This document shows positions 32,014-44,366 of a stretch of 64,000 nt of DNA, in pieces (the first letter of the stretch is position 1; each line of letters opens with the position of its first letter). Source of the DNA: Salvia splendens (lineage: Eukaryota; Streptophyta; Magnoliopsida; Lamiales; Lamiaceae). Under the pieces are notes generated by a model. That model made no database searches. It saw nothing but the letters and a program-made list of their open reading frames with translations, and was not told the DNA's origin. Location of the stretch: the NCBI RefSeq assembly GCF_004379255.2, contig NC_056039.1:24193883-24257882 (forward strand), written 5' to 3'. A program made the translations under genes and the position numbers.

Positions 32014-33231
32014 TGTTAGGGTTTAGTATACTGAAAAACATGTTTTGAGCAAATTCGCACGAATAGGAATCTTGCTTGTATACGGAAAAACTCTACAATC
32101 CACTTTTAACCCGATTCAGTATTATTCGAGCAGTTTGCACGAATAGAATCAGTATATTAATACATTGTGTTTACTTTTGCGTTTATAAGTTGTTTTATAA
32201 ACATTTAAATGCATAAGAAGTAAACAAAGCCTAAGTCTTTTGCTTAGTAGACTGGTTGTGGGCGTCGTCCACTTTAAGGTAACTACAGTCGGTTCTATGC
32301 AATGCTTTGCAAAAGAAAAAGAAGAATTTCACAACCTAGATAGGTTTCGGCTACCTATCGTGAAAGGTTGCAATGTCAGTCTGATTATTTCCAAGCCTTA
32401 TTGAAATAAGATGACGTTGGTGTGCTATAGCACTGAATGGATCTAACAGCAAGACGTGTCTTTATGCTATCTACTGAAAGACGGGGTCCATAGCAGACTT
32501 TAATTAATTAATGGGCATTTATATCTTAAGCACGGGAAATGAATAATAAATAAAATGGAAACCCGGAATACTTATAATTTCGGATTTGGATGGGGAGTTC
32601 AATATTACGTCTGTAGTGGCTGCTCGTAATATTCTAATATAAGCTTGTATTAAATTATGGGTTCAATTTAATTAGTAAAAAGCTAATTGGGGGAGCCCAT
32701 ATCCAAAACCTTCCATAGATCCCTGACTTGGCCCAATATGAACTATTATAAATAGGAGAATAAACAAGACAGAAAAACAATTTTTTTAGTGTGAGAATTT
32801 TTGTCCCTCTCTCTAATTAGAAGATGAACGATTTTTTCTACTTCTTTTCTCCTCCGTGAGTTCTTCAGCTCCTCCTCCGTGAGAAAGTTCTGTCTTCTTT
32901 ATTCGAGTCCTAGTGTTTCGATAAGATAAGCCCACCCTGATGTCGAAATACAGTTCGGGACACCAGTCAGAAGATCTGTGGTCTAGTATTGAAGATCATC
33001 GTGGAGAAGGCCCGAGCAATCGACGATTCTTTGGAGAATCAACGAGGTAAATTGGCTAACTCCGTAGCAAGCATGTTTTAGGGATTTTTTGTGCTAAAGC
33101 ATGTTTGAAATTCAAGTTATGAGCACGATACATGTGATAATTACGCGAATAGATTTTGTATGAATAATCTGCTAAATAGATCCGTATTATGTGATCCGTT
33201 AGATCGCACGCTTCCGCTACCAACCCCTATA
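32014..33231 (+). repeat. copia 5' LTR
   Basis: It starts TGTTAGGGTTTAG; the 3' end is placed just before the primer site (approximate, because the expected terminal CA has changed). Compared with the 3' LTR it lacks an internal segment of about 340 bp (present at about 39580-39925). It contains the conserved hairpin AACCTAGATAGG ... CCTATCGTGAAAGG and a TATTATAAATAGG box near 32745. Confidence 0.85.
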
Positions 33232-33233
33232 AT

Positions 33234-33246
33234 TGGTATCAGAGCC
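33234..33246 (+). other. copia primer binding site (initiator tRNA-Met)
   Basis: TGGTATCAGAGCC is the standard plant copia primer site complementary to the initiator tRNA-Met. It lies just after the 5' LTR. Confidence 0.9.
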
Positions 33247-33399
33247 AGTTTTTTGCTCTGATTATTTGGATTTAAATTTTACGAAATTCATGTATGCATG
33301 CGTTAATTGATTGCGAAGCATGTTATTGGTGTTTTGTTTAATTTTTATGCATGATGAACTCAAGAACTATCGAATCAAGGAACTTGAATTTTTCGATCA

Positions 33400-34015
33400 T
33401 ACGAGACGTGCGATCCGTCGACGTTCGCGCCGAGGCGGATCGCACCATGCGCGATCGAAGTAGGGATGTCAAGACAGTGGGAGCAGGGGAGCTACGATCA
33501 CGGGTCGACGCGCAGACAAGTGAGGGCTCGTGCGCGCCGCCGGCCAAGACCGCACCCCCTAGACGAACCCGCGTCGAGATCGACACGGAGGCTGGCACGG
33601 TGCGGTGGTTCGATCGAGAACTGGCCGAGACACCGAGGCACCGAGAGGCCAAACCCTAGGCGGAAGGACCGAGATGAAGCTCCGAGCCACTGGTCGAGAC
33701 GTGCGCGCCGACTGGCGCGATGTGTGCCGCATGAGTGGGAGCATCGAGGCTCGGGAGAGCCGAGACTGCGACAAGCTGCTGGCCGAGAGGAGCTGCGCCA
33801 CCGCGCAAGCTCCTGGCCGAGAGCACGCGTCGCCCGACGAGCCAGATAGGCCGAGACGGGTAATGAGGCGCTGGCCGAGAGCCAGCGCCATCCGTCGAGA
33901 CGCCTGGCTAGATACGTCAGCACCCGATGGTCGAGACGCCCGAATGCAGGCACGCCCCTACACGCAGCAGACTGCGACGCCATGTGCGTCGTGATCCAAC
34001 GACGAACTCGTCGGA
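33400..34015 (+). other. GC-rich block in the copia leader
   Basis: About 600 bp, far more GC-rich than its surroundings, with the motif (C/A)TGG(C/T)CGAGA recurring about seven times (for example near 33618, 33688, 33778, 33809, 33869 and 33927). Several overlapping reading frames are Arg/Ala-rich in both directions. None looks like a known protein, and I do not call a gene. It ends abruptly at an AT-rich tract. Confidence 0.6.
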
Positions 34016-34385
34016 TTTTCATCGTTCATCGTTCGTGAGAGCCTCGTCCGATGAGATAATGATGAAGGATTATTTTAATGATTATTTAATTATTTTATTA
34101 AAAGATATCATTAAAATATTATTATTTAAGGGAAATAATATCTTTATGGAAGATTTGCCTAGATTTTAGGAATATTTTTGTTATTATCTATATCGATTGA
34201 AATAAATAATATTACTTTATTTCTAGATGATATGGATGAGAATAATTTAATAATTTCCTAATATTCATCTAGATTCAAGATAAATATGGAAATAAGATTG
34301 GAATATATCTTTTGTGAATTTTATGTATTATATAACATTTGATTTTGTATCAAATCATGGATTAATTAGATTCTTTCCTTATTAA

Positions 34386-34905
34386 ATGGATTTATATGGA
34401 TTTTATTCCTAGATAAATCCTAGTTATATTTGGAAAATAATATTCTAATTTTATCTATTTCCTATGGATTTATATGGATTTATTCCGAGACAAATCCCAG
34501 TTGGATTTAGATAATGATAATATTATTTTATTCTTATCCTATGAATTTATATGAATTTATTCATTGATAAATTCTAGATGGATTTGGATAATAATAATAT
34601 AATATTTTATTCTTATCTTACAGATTTATGTGGATTTATTCCTAGATAAATCTTAGATAGATTTGAATAATTATAATATAATGTTATCTTATTCTATGGA
34701 TTTATATGGATTTACTCCAAGATAAATCCTAGAAGAATTATGATAAAGATATATATTAATTTATTTTATCCAATGGATTTTAATAGATTTAATTCTATTA
34801 AAGACAAATCCTAGATGGATTAAAATAAGAATTAATCCATGTTATCCTTATCTATTGGATTTATATCCTAGATAGATTAGGATAAAGATAATATATATAT
34901 AAGAA
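34386..34905 (+). repeat. 77-bp minisatellite in the copia leader
   Basis: Seven diverged tandem units each begin like ATGGATTTATATGGATTT and continue with TATTCCTAGATAAATCCTAG. They start at 34386, 34464, 34541, 34620, 34696, 34773 and 34854 (periods 78, 77, 79, 76, 77, 81). AT-rich and non-coding. Loose echoes of the motif continue to about 35230. Confidence 0.85.
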
Positions 34906-35454
34906 AATATTTATTTAATTGGATTTAGATAAACTTATTTATCTTAGAAATCCTAAGTAATGTATGATATATTCTAGATATCTATTATAAATAGAATTAA
35001 TATTTTTATAAATCTTGGTTGGTTGGATTTTATTTATCGTATGGATTATGATGGAATCGTTTCTGTCTAGCAATATCCTAGAACGATTTAAATAATGATA
35101 ATCCTAGATCAACGTTATCTTGAATTGAAGGATTTGATTTTATCAAAATAAAATCTAGAATGATCCTAAATGGATTTATATAGTTAACACTATCTTGATA
35201 AATCCTAACTGAATTTGGATAATTAATATCCAAGATAAACATTAAATAATTATCATTAATTATCCAGTGTGTTTAAATGTCATGCATTAAATGGATTTAT
35301 CTGTTTATTTGGTGTTTATCCTTGTAAGTGGATTATCTGCTTTATCTGCTTGTGTGATAATTATGCAAAAACCATATAAAATATCTAAGCGATAATTACA
35401 ACAAGTGCGTTGTATATGGTCTCCATCAATTGGTCTGCAATTTATGAAGCTTTT

Positions 35455-35640
35455 ATTCTAATATTATCGCCACCTGCACTGTGAGGACAATAATCCTAAG
35501 AAATAGCGAGTTCATAAGGCAGACTTCTCAAATATAGATAGTATGAACTAGAATGTGGTTTCCAATATTATCGCTACCTGCACTGTGGGGACAATAATCC
35601 TAACAAACTGCGAGATTCAGAAGTTCACACAGAATTTATG
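35455..35640 (+). repeat. Two-unit direct repeat in the copia leader
   Basis: A segment AATATTATCGCCACCTGCAC followed by a GAGGACAATAATCCTAA stretch (about 35459-35515) recurs nearly identically at about 35565-35615. Non-coding. Confidence 0.75.
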
Positions 35641-35949
35641 AGATAGCTTGACCTTGTTAGCAGCACATGAGCATTGTTAAGAGAGTGTGTTGTAGAAATG
35701 AGACTCTGTAATGCTAAATTCGATGGTCGTGCTTAGACAACATTTGGCGGCCATGCCGTGCTGCGGTCTCTGGACTATTCGTCGGTGTTGTGACCAGTAA
35801 AATTGTAAGATTTTAATGCGTATTGACTTCCTCTGGAGGGTACAAAATTTAAATTTTACAGTTGTAAAATACGTAATTGTTTTGTGGTTATTTGCGATTA
35901 TGTATTGAGCATAAGTATGTGATAATAAGTTTATTTGTCAAATCTTCAT

Positions 35950-38900
35950 TATGTCATTCATATTTTGTCTGCAATCTTAATGGAATAAACTCGAATGCCA
36001 AAATTATGTAGACTGGAAATGCAAATGGATGAGATTCTCATCGCTAAAACCTGGAGTTTATACTCAATAATTCATGTCCTCCATTTCCTCGACATAATTC
36101 CATGAAGATTGTTCGAGAATGATTTTTGCATGAACTTGACAAGTTGTTTAAGGAATAAGGTCAAGCTATTTTCTTTTAAGTAGCACGGCAAATCTTGGTT
36201 AGTGACGATGAAAGATGGATATTAATAGAATCTGTCAAGATGATTCGATTGGAATACCCTAAAGGGACAGAATATTTTGAGGAATCTTTTGATCACTCAA
36301 ATAGTTTCTGACTCAAGTCATCGCCTGGAGTAATAAGAAATGACTAAAAGAAGGTTTAACCGAAAAGTAGAAAACCTTCAGAATATTAGTCATTATATTA
36401 CTATTAGAGGAAAGTAACATGATTGATGACAAATTCATCAAGGCTGCATTTTTCCTAAGTCCTAGTTCATTTGAACAAAAGACTAGATGTGGAAATGGAA
36501 GAGTCTGATTAGTCATCAAAGTTTGTTTAAAGCGAGTGAAGATGCTTTGTAAGTTGGATTGACCTCTTTTAAAGAAGGACAATGACTTACATGACAATGC
36601 AACTTCTAAGTAAGAGATCTTAATCCAGTTAGGCTTTTGTTGCAGTGGGAGCTTATAATGCTCAATTATTGTTTTATGGTTGATGATTAAGGCATCATAG
36701 TATTGAAACAATATAAGTGCAACAAGATTGAGTATGAAATAACACATCAACTTCTTAAACAATGAATGATAAAGTATTTATGGCTCTTAGTCTTAAGGCC
36801 AAGAAAATACTTAGCTATTGTTCAAACTGATCTAGACTATCAAGATTTTAACAATTTGTTTGTTAAATAGCTTGAAAGTCGAGAATGTCTATTTGATGCA
36901 CTATGAGTTAGAATCATTTGATTCAGAATAATTATAGAAGTGCAACGTAGAAAGATTAGCAAGTCTCAATGGTTTACACCAATAAGAAGACGAGCAAAGC
37001 TTTATGATCAGTAGTGGGAGTCTAATCTCCATTAACGAATCCAAGCATTCTTTCAAAGAATGGGATAGTTATGTAAGAAGGAATCGAAGTCTTTCTAAGA
37101 CAAGTTTGATCAAGTGATGAGTTGTACTCATGAAAATCTTATCATTGATGGGATAAACGTTAGATATAACGAGATACACCTTAAAGAAACTACCATCATC
37201 AGTACCTTCTACAAAACACGAGTTTTGGACTAGAGTGACTCTAGTCTAGCACATCTCAAGGTATAATGTTGTTCCAACGCATGTTGGAAAGGTATCCTAG
37301 TAATTGGAGTTGAGTACTGAGGTATGTTTTAAGGTTGTCCTAAATGATGTAAGATTATAAGTTCTGTAATCTTCAAAGATATAATTCTTGTAAGAAGATC
37401 AAGAATGGAACTAAAAGCCTAACAGCGTGATAACTCTCAGGACATAGAGAGATATCGGATTTTCCATACTACCAAAGAATCATACCATTAGAAACTTTTG
37501 CACTAATAAAATCAACTTCAACACCTAAGATTGTTAGAACCATGTCGTAGTGGGAGCGTTCCCAGGAACATGACAAGTTCATGGGTCTAAGAGTGTCGAA
37601 AGACTCGGTCTTAGATTAACTTGAACATAATCCATTTAACTACAATGTATAATTGGTTCATTTGGATATTCATCCTTGGAAAGGTGATAGATTCCAAACT
37701 AAAATCTTAGATAGACAACATGTTTTACAAGACTTGCAATACTACCTACAGGTTGTGTCAGTCAGTGGGAGCTAGTGCATTTGCAAGTGTAAATGTGGAT
37801 CTCAAATGGCTAGACAATGACAATGGGCTATGCCCTAAGAGAAATATCATATTCTCATTGTTTTTGTGCCAAGATTTGTTCGATCCTACTGTCTATCAGC
37901 ACTCACATAATTAGAATGTATGTATCATGATTGTCAAGACAGCTTTCTATTAATAGAAGTCTTGAAGAAATCATCTACATGGAACATCCTAATAGATATG
38001 TAATAGAGGGCAAGAAACACATGATTGGAAGCTTATGAAGACCTTTGTGGTCTTAGGCAAGCATCTAAATCAGAGATAAGTGTTTTGTCCAGATTGTCAA
38101 ATGTTTGGAATTTGACATGTGCTCTTTAAGTGTGTAGTTTGCACAAGGAAGTTGAAAGTGCATTAAATATGGTATTATTGGTACTCTACGATGATGAAAT
38201 CTATAAAAGTTGCAAACAACTAAGATTGGCATCTAGCGTAGGAAACTGGTTGTCTACCCAGTTTAAGATAAAGGATTTAAGAGAAACTAATTACATTCTA
38301 AGCATCTAAGTCTTTAAGATTGCTAGAAAGAATGTTGAGATTCTCTTAGGAAATCCTATATCTATACATAGCTTGGAACATTTTAGCATTAGAAATTCCA
38401 TGAAAAGGTTGTTACCTTTCAAGATGGAATTGTCTTGTCTCTAGACAAATGTCGTTTGACGCTTAGTGAGAACAAGAATTATGAGACTAGTTCTGCATAT
38501 AGATGTCTCATGTATGCTATGATGTGTACTAAGTTTGATATTAGTTGTGCATTAGCCTAGCAAGTATATACCATATTAACCATGGCAAAGGACTTTGATT
38601 GAGGTAATGAATATACCATAGTACTTGAGAAAGACTAATCGCTATATTCTAGTTTACCAGTCATTCATGTAATGTCCTTAGGGTTACACTGACTAATCTT
38701 ATGACTAATCAGTGATCGAGTAAATCATCCTCAGTTTATGTGTTTACATTAGGAGTATACTCCTAGTAGCTTTGATCGTAAGTTTGAGTATGCCTATGAG
38801 TATTTTTACGCTAGCACAGGCTAACTCAAGAGGAACACGAGATCATAAGCTAAGCAATCACATAGAGAGATGAAATTAATTAAAGATCAAGAACGCAGCA

Positions 38901-39105
38901 AAGACATAGTGATGCAAAAGATATTATCAGAGAACAACCAAGCAGATTTTTCACAGAAAAATGCCTTTGTGGCAACATGTTTCAAACATGATGTGAAATG
39001 AATGGTAGTTCGATATATCTAGCTCCAATACCTGCTTTGTGTATAAGTGGGAGAGTTTTTGGCAGTGGGTATACTCGAAAGCATGTTTTGAGTATAAGTG
39101 GGAGA
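35950..39105 (+). pseudogene. copia gag-pol remnant
   Basis: No long open frame survives, but collinear pieces of copia polyprotein can be read across frames. A gag start lies near 36000 (AAAATTATGTAGACTGGAAA, a NYxxWK-like motif). An RT segment near 37970-38080 reads EEIIYMEHPNRYVIEGKKH, the counterpart of the copia YMxQPxG(F/Y) region. A MYAMMCTKFDISCALA-like piece near 38510-38560 is the counterpart of SLMYAMVCTRPDIAYAV. The interior has been accumulating stops for a long time. Confidence 0.65.
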
Positions 39106-39106
39106 T

Positions 39107-40518
39107 TGTTAGGGTTTAGTATACTGAAAAGCATGTTTCGAGCAAATTCGCACGAATAGGAATCTTGCTTGTATACGGAAAAACTCTACAATCCACTTTT
39201 AACCCGATTCAGTATTATTCGAGCAGTTTGCACGAATAGAATCAGCATATTATTACATTGTGTTTACTTTTGCGTTTATAAGATGTTTTATAAACATTTA
39301 AATGCATAAGAAGTAAACAAAGCCTAAGTCTTTTGCTTAGTAGACTGGTTGTGGGCGTCGTCCACTTTAAGGTAACTACAGTCGGTTCTATGCAATGCTT
39401 TGCAAAAGAAAAAGAAGAATTTCATAACCTAGATAGGTTTTGGCTACCTATCGTGAAAGGTTGCAATGTTAGTCTGATTATTTCCAAGCCTTATTGAAAT
39501 AAGATGACGTTGGTGTGGTATAGCACTGAATGGATCTAACAGCAAGACGTGTCTTTATGCTATCTACTGAAAGACGAGGTCTTGATAAATATTTAGTTCT
39601 TAATCAATGTACGTTAGCATTAGGCATACGATATTGAGTATCTACTACTTTGACTTACCAAAGGTGCGGGTTTTTCGTCACCCAACGATCCAGGTATATT
39701 GGGTAGTGGTGATCATTATCTAGCGGTGCTAGGATTGCTATTATGTTGAATCGCACACGAGGTGAGTCTCGTCTGATAATGTCCTCAAGAGGAGCTTGAA
39801 CAAGGTTTTATTATTCGGAAACTGGCCAGTTGGAGTTTTATTACTCTATGAATAATAAATAAGTGTTTCTTGCTAAGTCTACTCTTGTAGTTAATAAGAT
39901 GTTAATTAATTAAGTCCATATCAGACTTTAATTAATTAATGGGCATTTATATCTTAAGCGTGGGAAATGAATAATAAACAAAATGGAAACCCGGAATACT
40001 TATAATTTCGGATTTGGATGGGGAGTTCAATATTACGTCTGTAGTGGCTGCTCGTAATATTCCAATATAAGCTTGTATTAAATTGTGGGTTCAATTTAAT
40101 TAGTAAAAAGTTAATTGGGGGAGCCCATATCCAAAACCTTCCATAGATCCCTGACTGGGCCCAATATGAACTATTATAAATAGGAGAATAAAAGAGACAG
40201 AAAAACAAATTTTTTAGTGTGAGAATTTTCGTCCCTCTCTCTAATTAGAAGAGGAACGATTTTTTCTACTTATTTTCTCCTCCGTGAGTTCTTCAGCTCC
40301 TCCTCCGTGAGAAAGTTCTGTCTTCTTTATTCGAGTCCTAGTGTTTCGATAAGATCAGCCCACCCTGATGTCGGAATACAGTTCGGGACACCAGTCAGAA
40401 GATCTGTGGTCTAGTATCGAAGATCATCGTGGAGAAGGCGCGAGCAATCGATGATTCTTTGGAGAATCAACGAGGTAAATTGGCTAACTCCGTAGCAAGC
40501 ATGTTTTAGGGATTTTTT
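39107..40518 (+). repeat. copia 3' LTR, truncated at its 3' end
   Basis: It begins TGTTAGGGTTTAG right after the purine-rich GTATAAGTGGGAGAT. It matches the 5' LTR up to AGGGATTTTTTGTG and then passes directly into PMD sequence (GGGCGTGGGAAAG). Confidence 0.85.
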
Positions 40519-42500
40519 GTGTGGGCGTGGGAAAGAATGCCCACATTGAGGCCATCCTTTTTGATATCGCCTATGCACACGCTGTATACCCCGTGTGGAG
40601 CCAAGTAATGTATTTTTTACATTAACTCACTTAATTATGTATTTTTTCGGAAATATTATTTATAGGTGGCACGGAGTTACTGAAATTGGAAATGCTCCAC
40701 GACATTCAGTAGCTCATTATCGTGATCAATTATCACTGATTCGTCCTGGCCAGGTGAAATTTATTTTTGTTGTCTTAGTTAATGAATTTACTATAGTATG
40801 AAATTAATTGTGATTTTTATATTATTTTTTTGTAGTTTTTGTGGACACCGTATGCAGATTGTATCCTGCCTGATTACTGCATTGATTCGACTGCATCATT
40901 CCTGTGTGACACTTATTTGGTGTGCTGGTCATTTCTCGAGGCACACGAGGCTGGATGCGTTTGCCGACAATTTAACCGCTACCAGCGTATTCCTCAGTAT
41001 TGTGATAGGATGCTACATAATGCCAGACATTTGTGTAAAAGTCACTGCCGTGGGAGGAAGGGCGATGATTGGGTTAAGGTACATAAATTCTTCATTGATG
41101 AATGGGACTTGAGACACGACAGGTTCCAATAAACTTTTGACCATGCAACGGCGACAATGGATGGTCGCATTAACCCGGGCTATATGGCGTGGTACAATAG
41201 GATCACAGTGTCGTACCTAGTTCAACCTGGGACACAATCAACTGATGGGATCAACGAGTCAGCCTCTTCTATTAAAAAAATGGTATGTTATGTTTTTGTA
41301 TATAAAAAAGTATTTAGTTTGAAGTTTGTATAGATTGATTGTAATGATTTTGTATTTGTGTTATCTAGGTTGAGACCCTTCAGGGGATATGGCATTTAAC
41401 CTCTGAACATGACATAGACCCCCGGTTACGGCAGATTCAGGAAATGGCTGCTGAGGCCCTTCGTGCGACGAACCATACTGATGTGATGGAGTTTCCAACT
41501 TAGCAACGGCGAAGTATGGTCATGCCGCCACGCCCACCAAATTCTCTTCATCATGGACTGCCGGGTGTCCGGGTGGGTGGGCACGGGAATACACGACAAC
41601 ATAGGTTGTCGCAGCCGTAACCTGAGTATGCAGTACTAGAGCCCTCGAATCCGGAATATGATCCCCTAGGTTGGTCTGTCTACCCAAGGTCACAGTCTCA
41701 GTTGAGTGGTGCAAGACACGAGCCCTCGCAATGGGGAGCATGATCATCATGTGATTCATTCTTTGGCGGTGGGTCTGATTGGGATGCAGCTCTAGCAGGA
41801 CGTGATCCATACTTCCAGAATTATCAATTTGTGGATCCTGTGGGGGAACAAGAGGGTCAGGAAGAAGAGGGCCAAGAAGAAGAGGGCGGGGAAGAAGATG
41901 ATTAAGTAATGTTTCGACCCCCGACCTAGGGATCCTCACGACCAACTGTGAAGAGCTCATCAATTAAGATTGGGAAGGCTATGCACAATGTATTCAGAGG
42001 ATTTTCAACAAGGAAGAACAAAGGGAAAGCTCCAACAAGTTCACGCCTTCGGGGAAATAGGTTTTGGTCATATGTTGGTATTTGTTTATATTGAAACAGG
42101 TTTTGGTAATATGGTTATATTTGAACATTGTTGATGGGTTGAAACAGGTTTCGGGCATATGTTGGTATTTGTTTATATTGACACAGGTTTTGGTCACATA
42201 TTTAAGGTGAAACAATATTCATCTGACATAACAACCGTCAACAAAAGTCAATAAAAATCATAATAACTGTCCTAATACAAATCATAATAACTTTCGACAA
42301 CATCTCACAAATGTTGATACATAAACATAGTAACTGTCAAATAAGATCCATCAAATATGCCCCAAACACAAATATCAACATCATACATCCTCGAAGCCAT
42401 GCCCTCTGTTGTCAACAGTTCCTGCAATTCAACAAAAATGTCAATACAAAACATAACAGATCTCCAATACACAACTCAATAGCAAATATATACCACGAAG

Positions 42501-44247
42501 TTACTGAATAGCATCGGCTGAGCAATTTCTTCGGTCATGCCCCTCTATCCCGCAATTTCTGCAACGGCGGGGAGCTCTAGGTTCATCTTCCTCGCGGACA
42601 TCCATTTGATTAAGTATCCCCATTCTTCTAACTCGGCCACGCGTTCTATGAATCAACTGCTGAGGGGTGATGCACAATTTCCATGAAGGTTCAACCCAAT
42701 AATCTTCGTGTCTTGGTGCATCAAATGAAATTTGACCATAGTACTGTGATCTCCATTTACTTAGGTAGTAGCACTCATCTATGAGGTCAATCATAACGTG
42801 ACCTTCTGGAACGCATGTATTGCAGGCCCAAATGCCAAGAAAACATATTTGAACAACATTGTACGCCTCTGACTCAACATCTCGTTGTGCTTCCACTCAA
42901 CAATTGTGCCCAGATTCCGTGACTGGAGTTCAAACATGTAGCTTGGCAACTGCCTAAATGATTCCTCCCATCCACCATATACAAACTCTATAGCCTTTCT
43001 CTTTGCATACCATGTCTTCTTATAACTGATTAACACACCAAATCTGTCTTGAACATCAGCTATTATTGAGAAGACCTTGAAATCGGCACATTGTCGCACA
43101 TGATGTCGAATCAACATAGCAATCATTGCCGATGAAAAGTTAGCATGATCTCTGTTAGCACAATGGCCTACACAAGTATGTCGATTCTTCCACTTCTTAA
43201 CTTCCCACATATCGTCATGCGAACTTTGTGTAACTGAAACCTCCCACTTACATTCCCTCGCCTTTTCAACGTCGGTGGTGCTGATGATGCCTGCCCCTGT
43301 TGCTGTCGTTCCTGTTGGAAATTTGCATACGGCATGCCACCTTCTTAATTTGCTCTCGACGACCTTAAATTGTTTTTTATTCCACAAACTCCACATAGTT
43401 ATAGCAGTCTTCACATGTAGCTTGGAATTAAATTTTGTTCCCAACACAATCCGATGCGGCTCTTTCTCATCCCAATACAAAAGGTTGTGTTCATTATCAA
43501 CAACATCATCAGATACTCCAGACGGACGACTTGGTAATTCACGAAAGAATCTAAACCCCCTAGGATTGTATTCCGGAAGTGGTTGTTCACCTTGCATAAC
43601 AGGTTTACATGCTACTATCTCATCATCAGAACTACCATCAACATCATCAGCACCATCACCATCACTAAGATCGGGGTCTAGCTCTGTCTCAGATAGTGGC
43701 GCTGGCTCAACAAGATCATCTGCAACATGTACCTCATCATTCAATCCACCACCAACATCAGCAACATCTACAACATCTATCTGCTCATTCGTACTACGAT
43801 AAAAGCTCATATGCTCCATCCTCGCAGATGATCCAATACCACAGTCAAATCTCATTTGTTCAACCCTCGCAGATGATCCAATACCATAATCTACAACTGG
43901 TGGATTTCTGAACTCCTCACAGGTGAATACTCAACAAATAATTCAATACACCCACTTAAATTTTGAGCATTGTTGAACATAAACCTCACACTTTCATCAT
44001 TGCAAATCACAGAACATGTATAACTCATACCGGAAGCAAAGACTATACATTGTCTCCATAATAATTCAATTGTGTGTTGGTTCATATCTATTCTCATCGC
44101 ATCACAGATCATTGCTACCAATTCAGAATAAGAAACACATGAATTTAATATGATGGAGCTCCTCGCACGAGGTGGTTCATAACCAATACCCATATGTGGT
44201 AGTTGAACTACTCTACCATCCCAATACAAACTCACAAATACTTGCAT
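42501..44247 (-). pseudogene. MuDR-type MULE transposase, catalytic core deleted
   Basis: Transcribed leftward from the right TIR. ATG 44247 (MQVFVSLYWDG) opens the N-terminal domain. A frameshift near 43910 leads to 43855 and onward, with an acidic linker and then the MuDR DNA-binding region (FNSKLHVKTAITMWSLWNKK, WEVKKWKNRHTC, the NxxH and SYKKTWYAKRKAIE motifs, SFRQLPSYMFEL). After FLAFGPAIHAFQ, at about 42800, the sequence jumps to the C-terminal part (MIDLIDECYYLSKWRSQYYG ... CRNCGIEGHDRRNC, a CCHC knuckle; ends 42501). The DDE catalytic domain and the SWIM zinc finger that should lie between are missing. The protein could at most bind DNA. Confidence 0.85.
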
Positions 44248-44366
44248 GATTTCTGCATCAAAAACATTTCAAAAAACAACAATTATGGACATTTTTCCTA
44301 CAAGCCCTAATTTAATAAATTGGGTAAAACAAACAAATGAAAGCAAAATAAACATGAATAATGATG

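Larger units (their letters stand above)
32014..40518 (+). mobile_element. Ty1/copia element nested in the MULE's PMD gene, decayed
   Basis: A 5' LTR (32014-33231) and 3' LTR (39107-40518) bound 5.9 kb of interior with an initiator-tRNA-Met primer site, a long odd leader, and pol remnants full of stops. The left junction cuts the PMD frame at about 32013. The right end of the 3' LTR is truncated by about 170 bp relative to the 5' LTR, and no TSD is found, so a deletion took the LTR end plus adjacent PMD sequence. The LTR family is related to the solo LTR at 5578-7050. Confidence 0.88.
31255..41905 (+). pseudogene. Plant mobile domain (PMD) gene of the MULE, interrupted by copia
   Basis: ATG 31255 opens a protein of the PMD / aminotransferase-like, phosphatase-7-long-form family. 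Visible blocks are ALIERWRPETHCFHLPVGE (LPVGEVTATLQDV), LWGLRADG and PLGDRLHDYAYIQRARIHAL, then an Ala/Leu region up to 32013 where the copia element enters. After it, segments at 40519-40605, 40666-40753 (RWHGVTEIGNAPRHSVAHYRDQL), 40836-41282 (FLWTPYAD ... WYNRITVSYLVQP) and 41369 onward are separated by introns with GT/AG borders. An acidic tail ends at TAA 41905. Lesions: TGA at 31447-31449, TAA at 41130-41132, TAG at 41501-41503, and loss of the middle of the gene. PMD proteins are known in plants both as host silencing factors and inside transposons. What this copy did for the MULE is unknown. Confidence 0.82.

Noticed and set aside
33351..33994. Several overlapping open frames on both strands (Arg/Ala-rich)
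   Set aside because: GC-rich sequence lacks stop codons by chance in many frames. No frame shows a recognisable domain, and neighbours are copia leader sequence.
40518..40530. Target-site duplication GTGGG for the copia element
   Set aside because: GTGGG occurs near both ends but is not adjacent to the 5' LTR start, where GACCT precedes it. The 3' LTR is truncated, so no valid TSD can be claimed.
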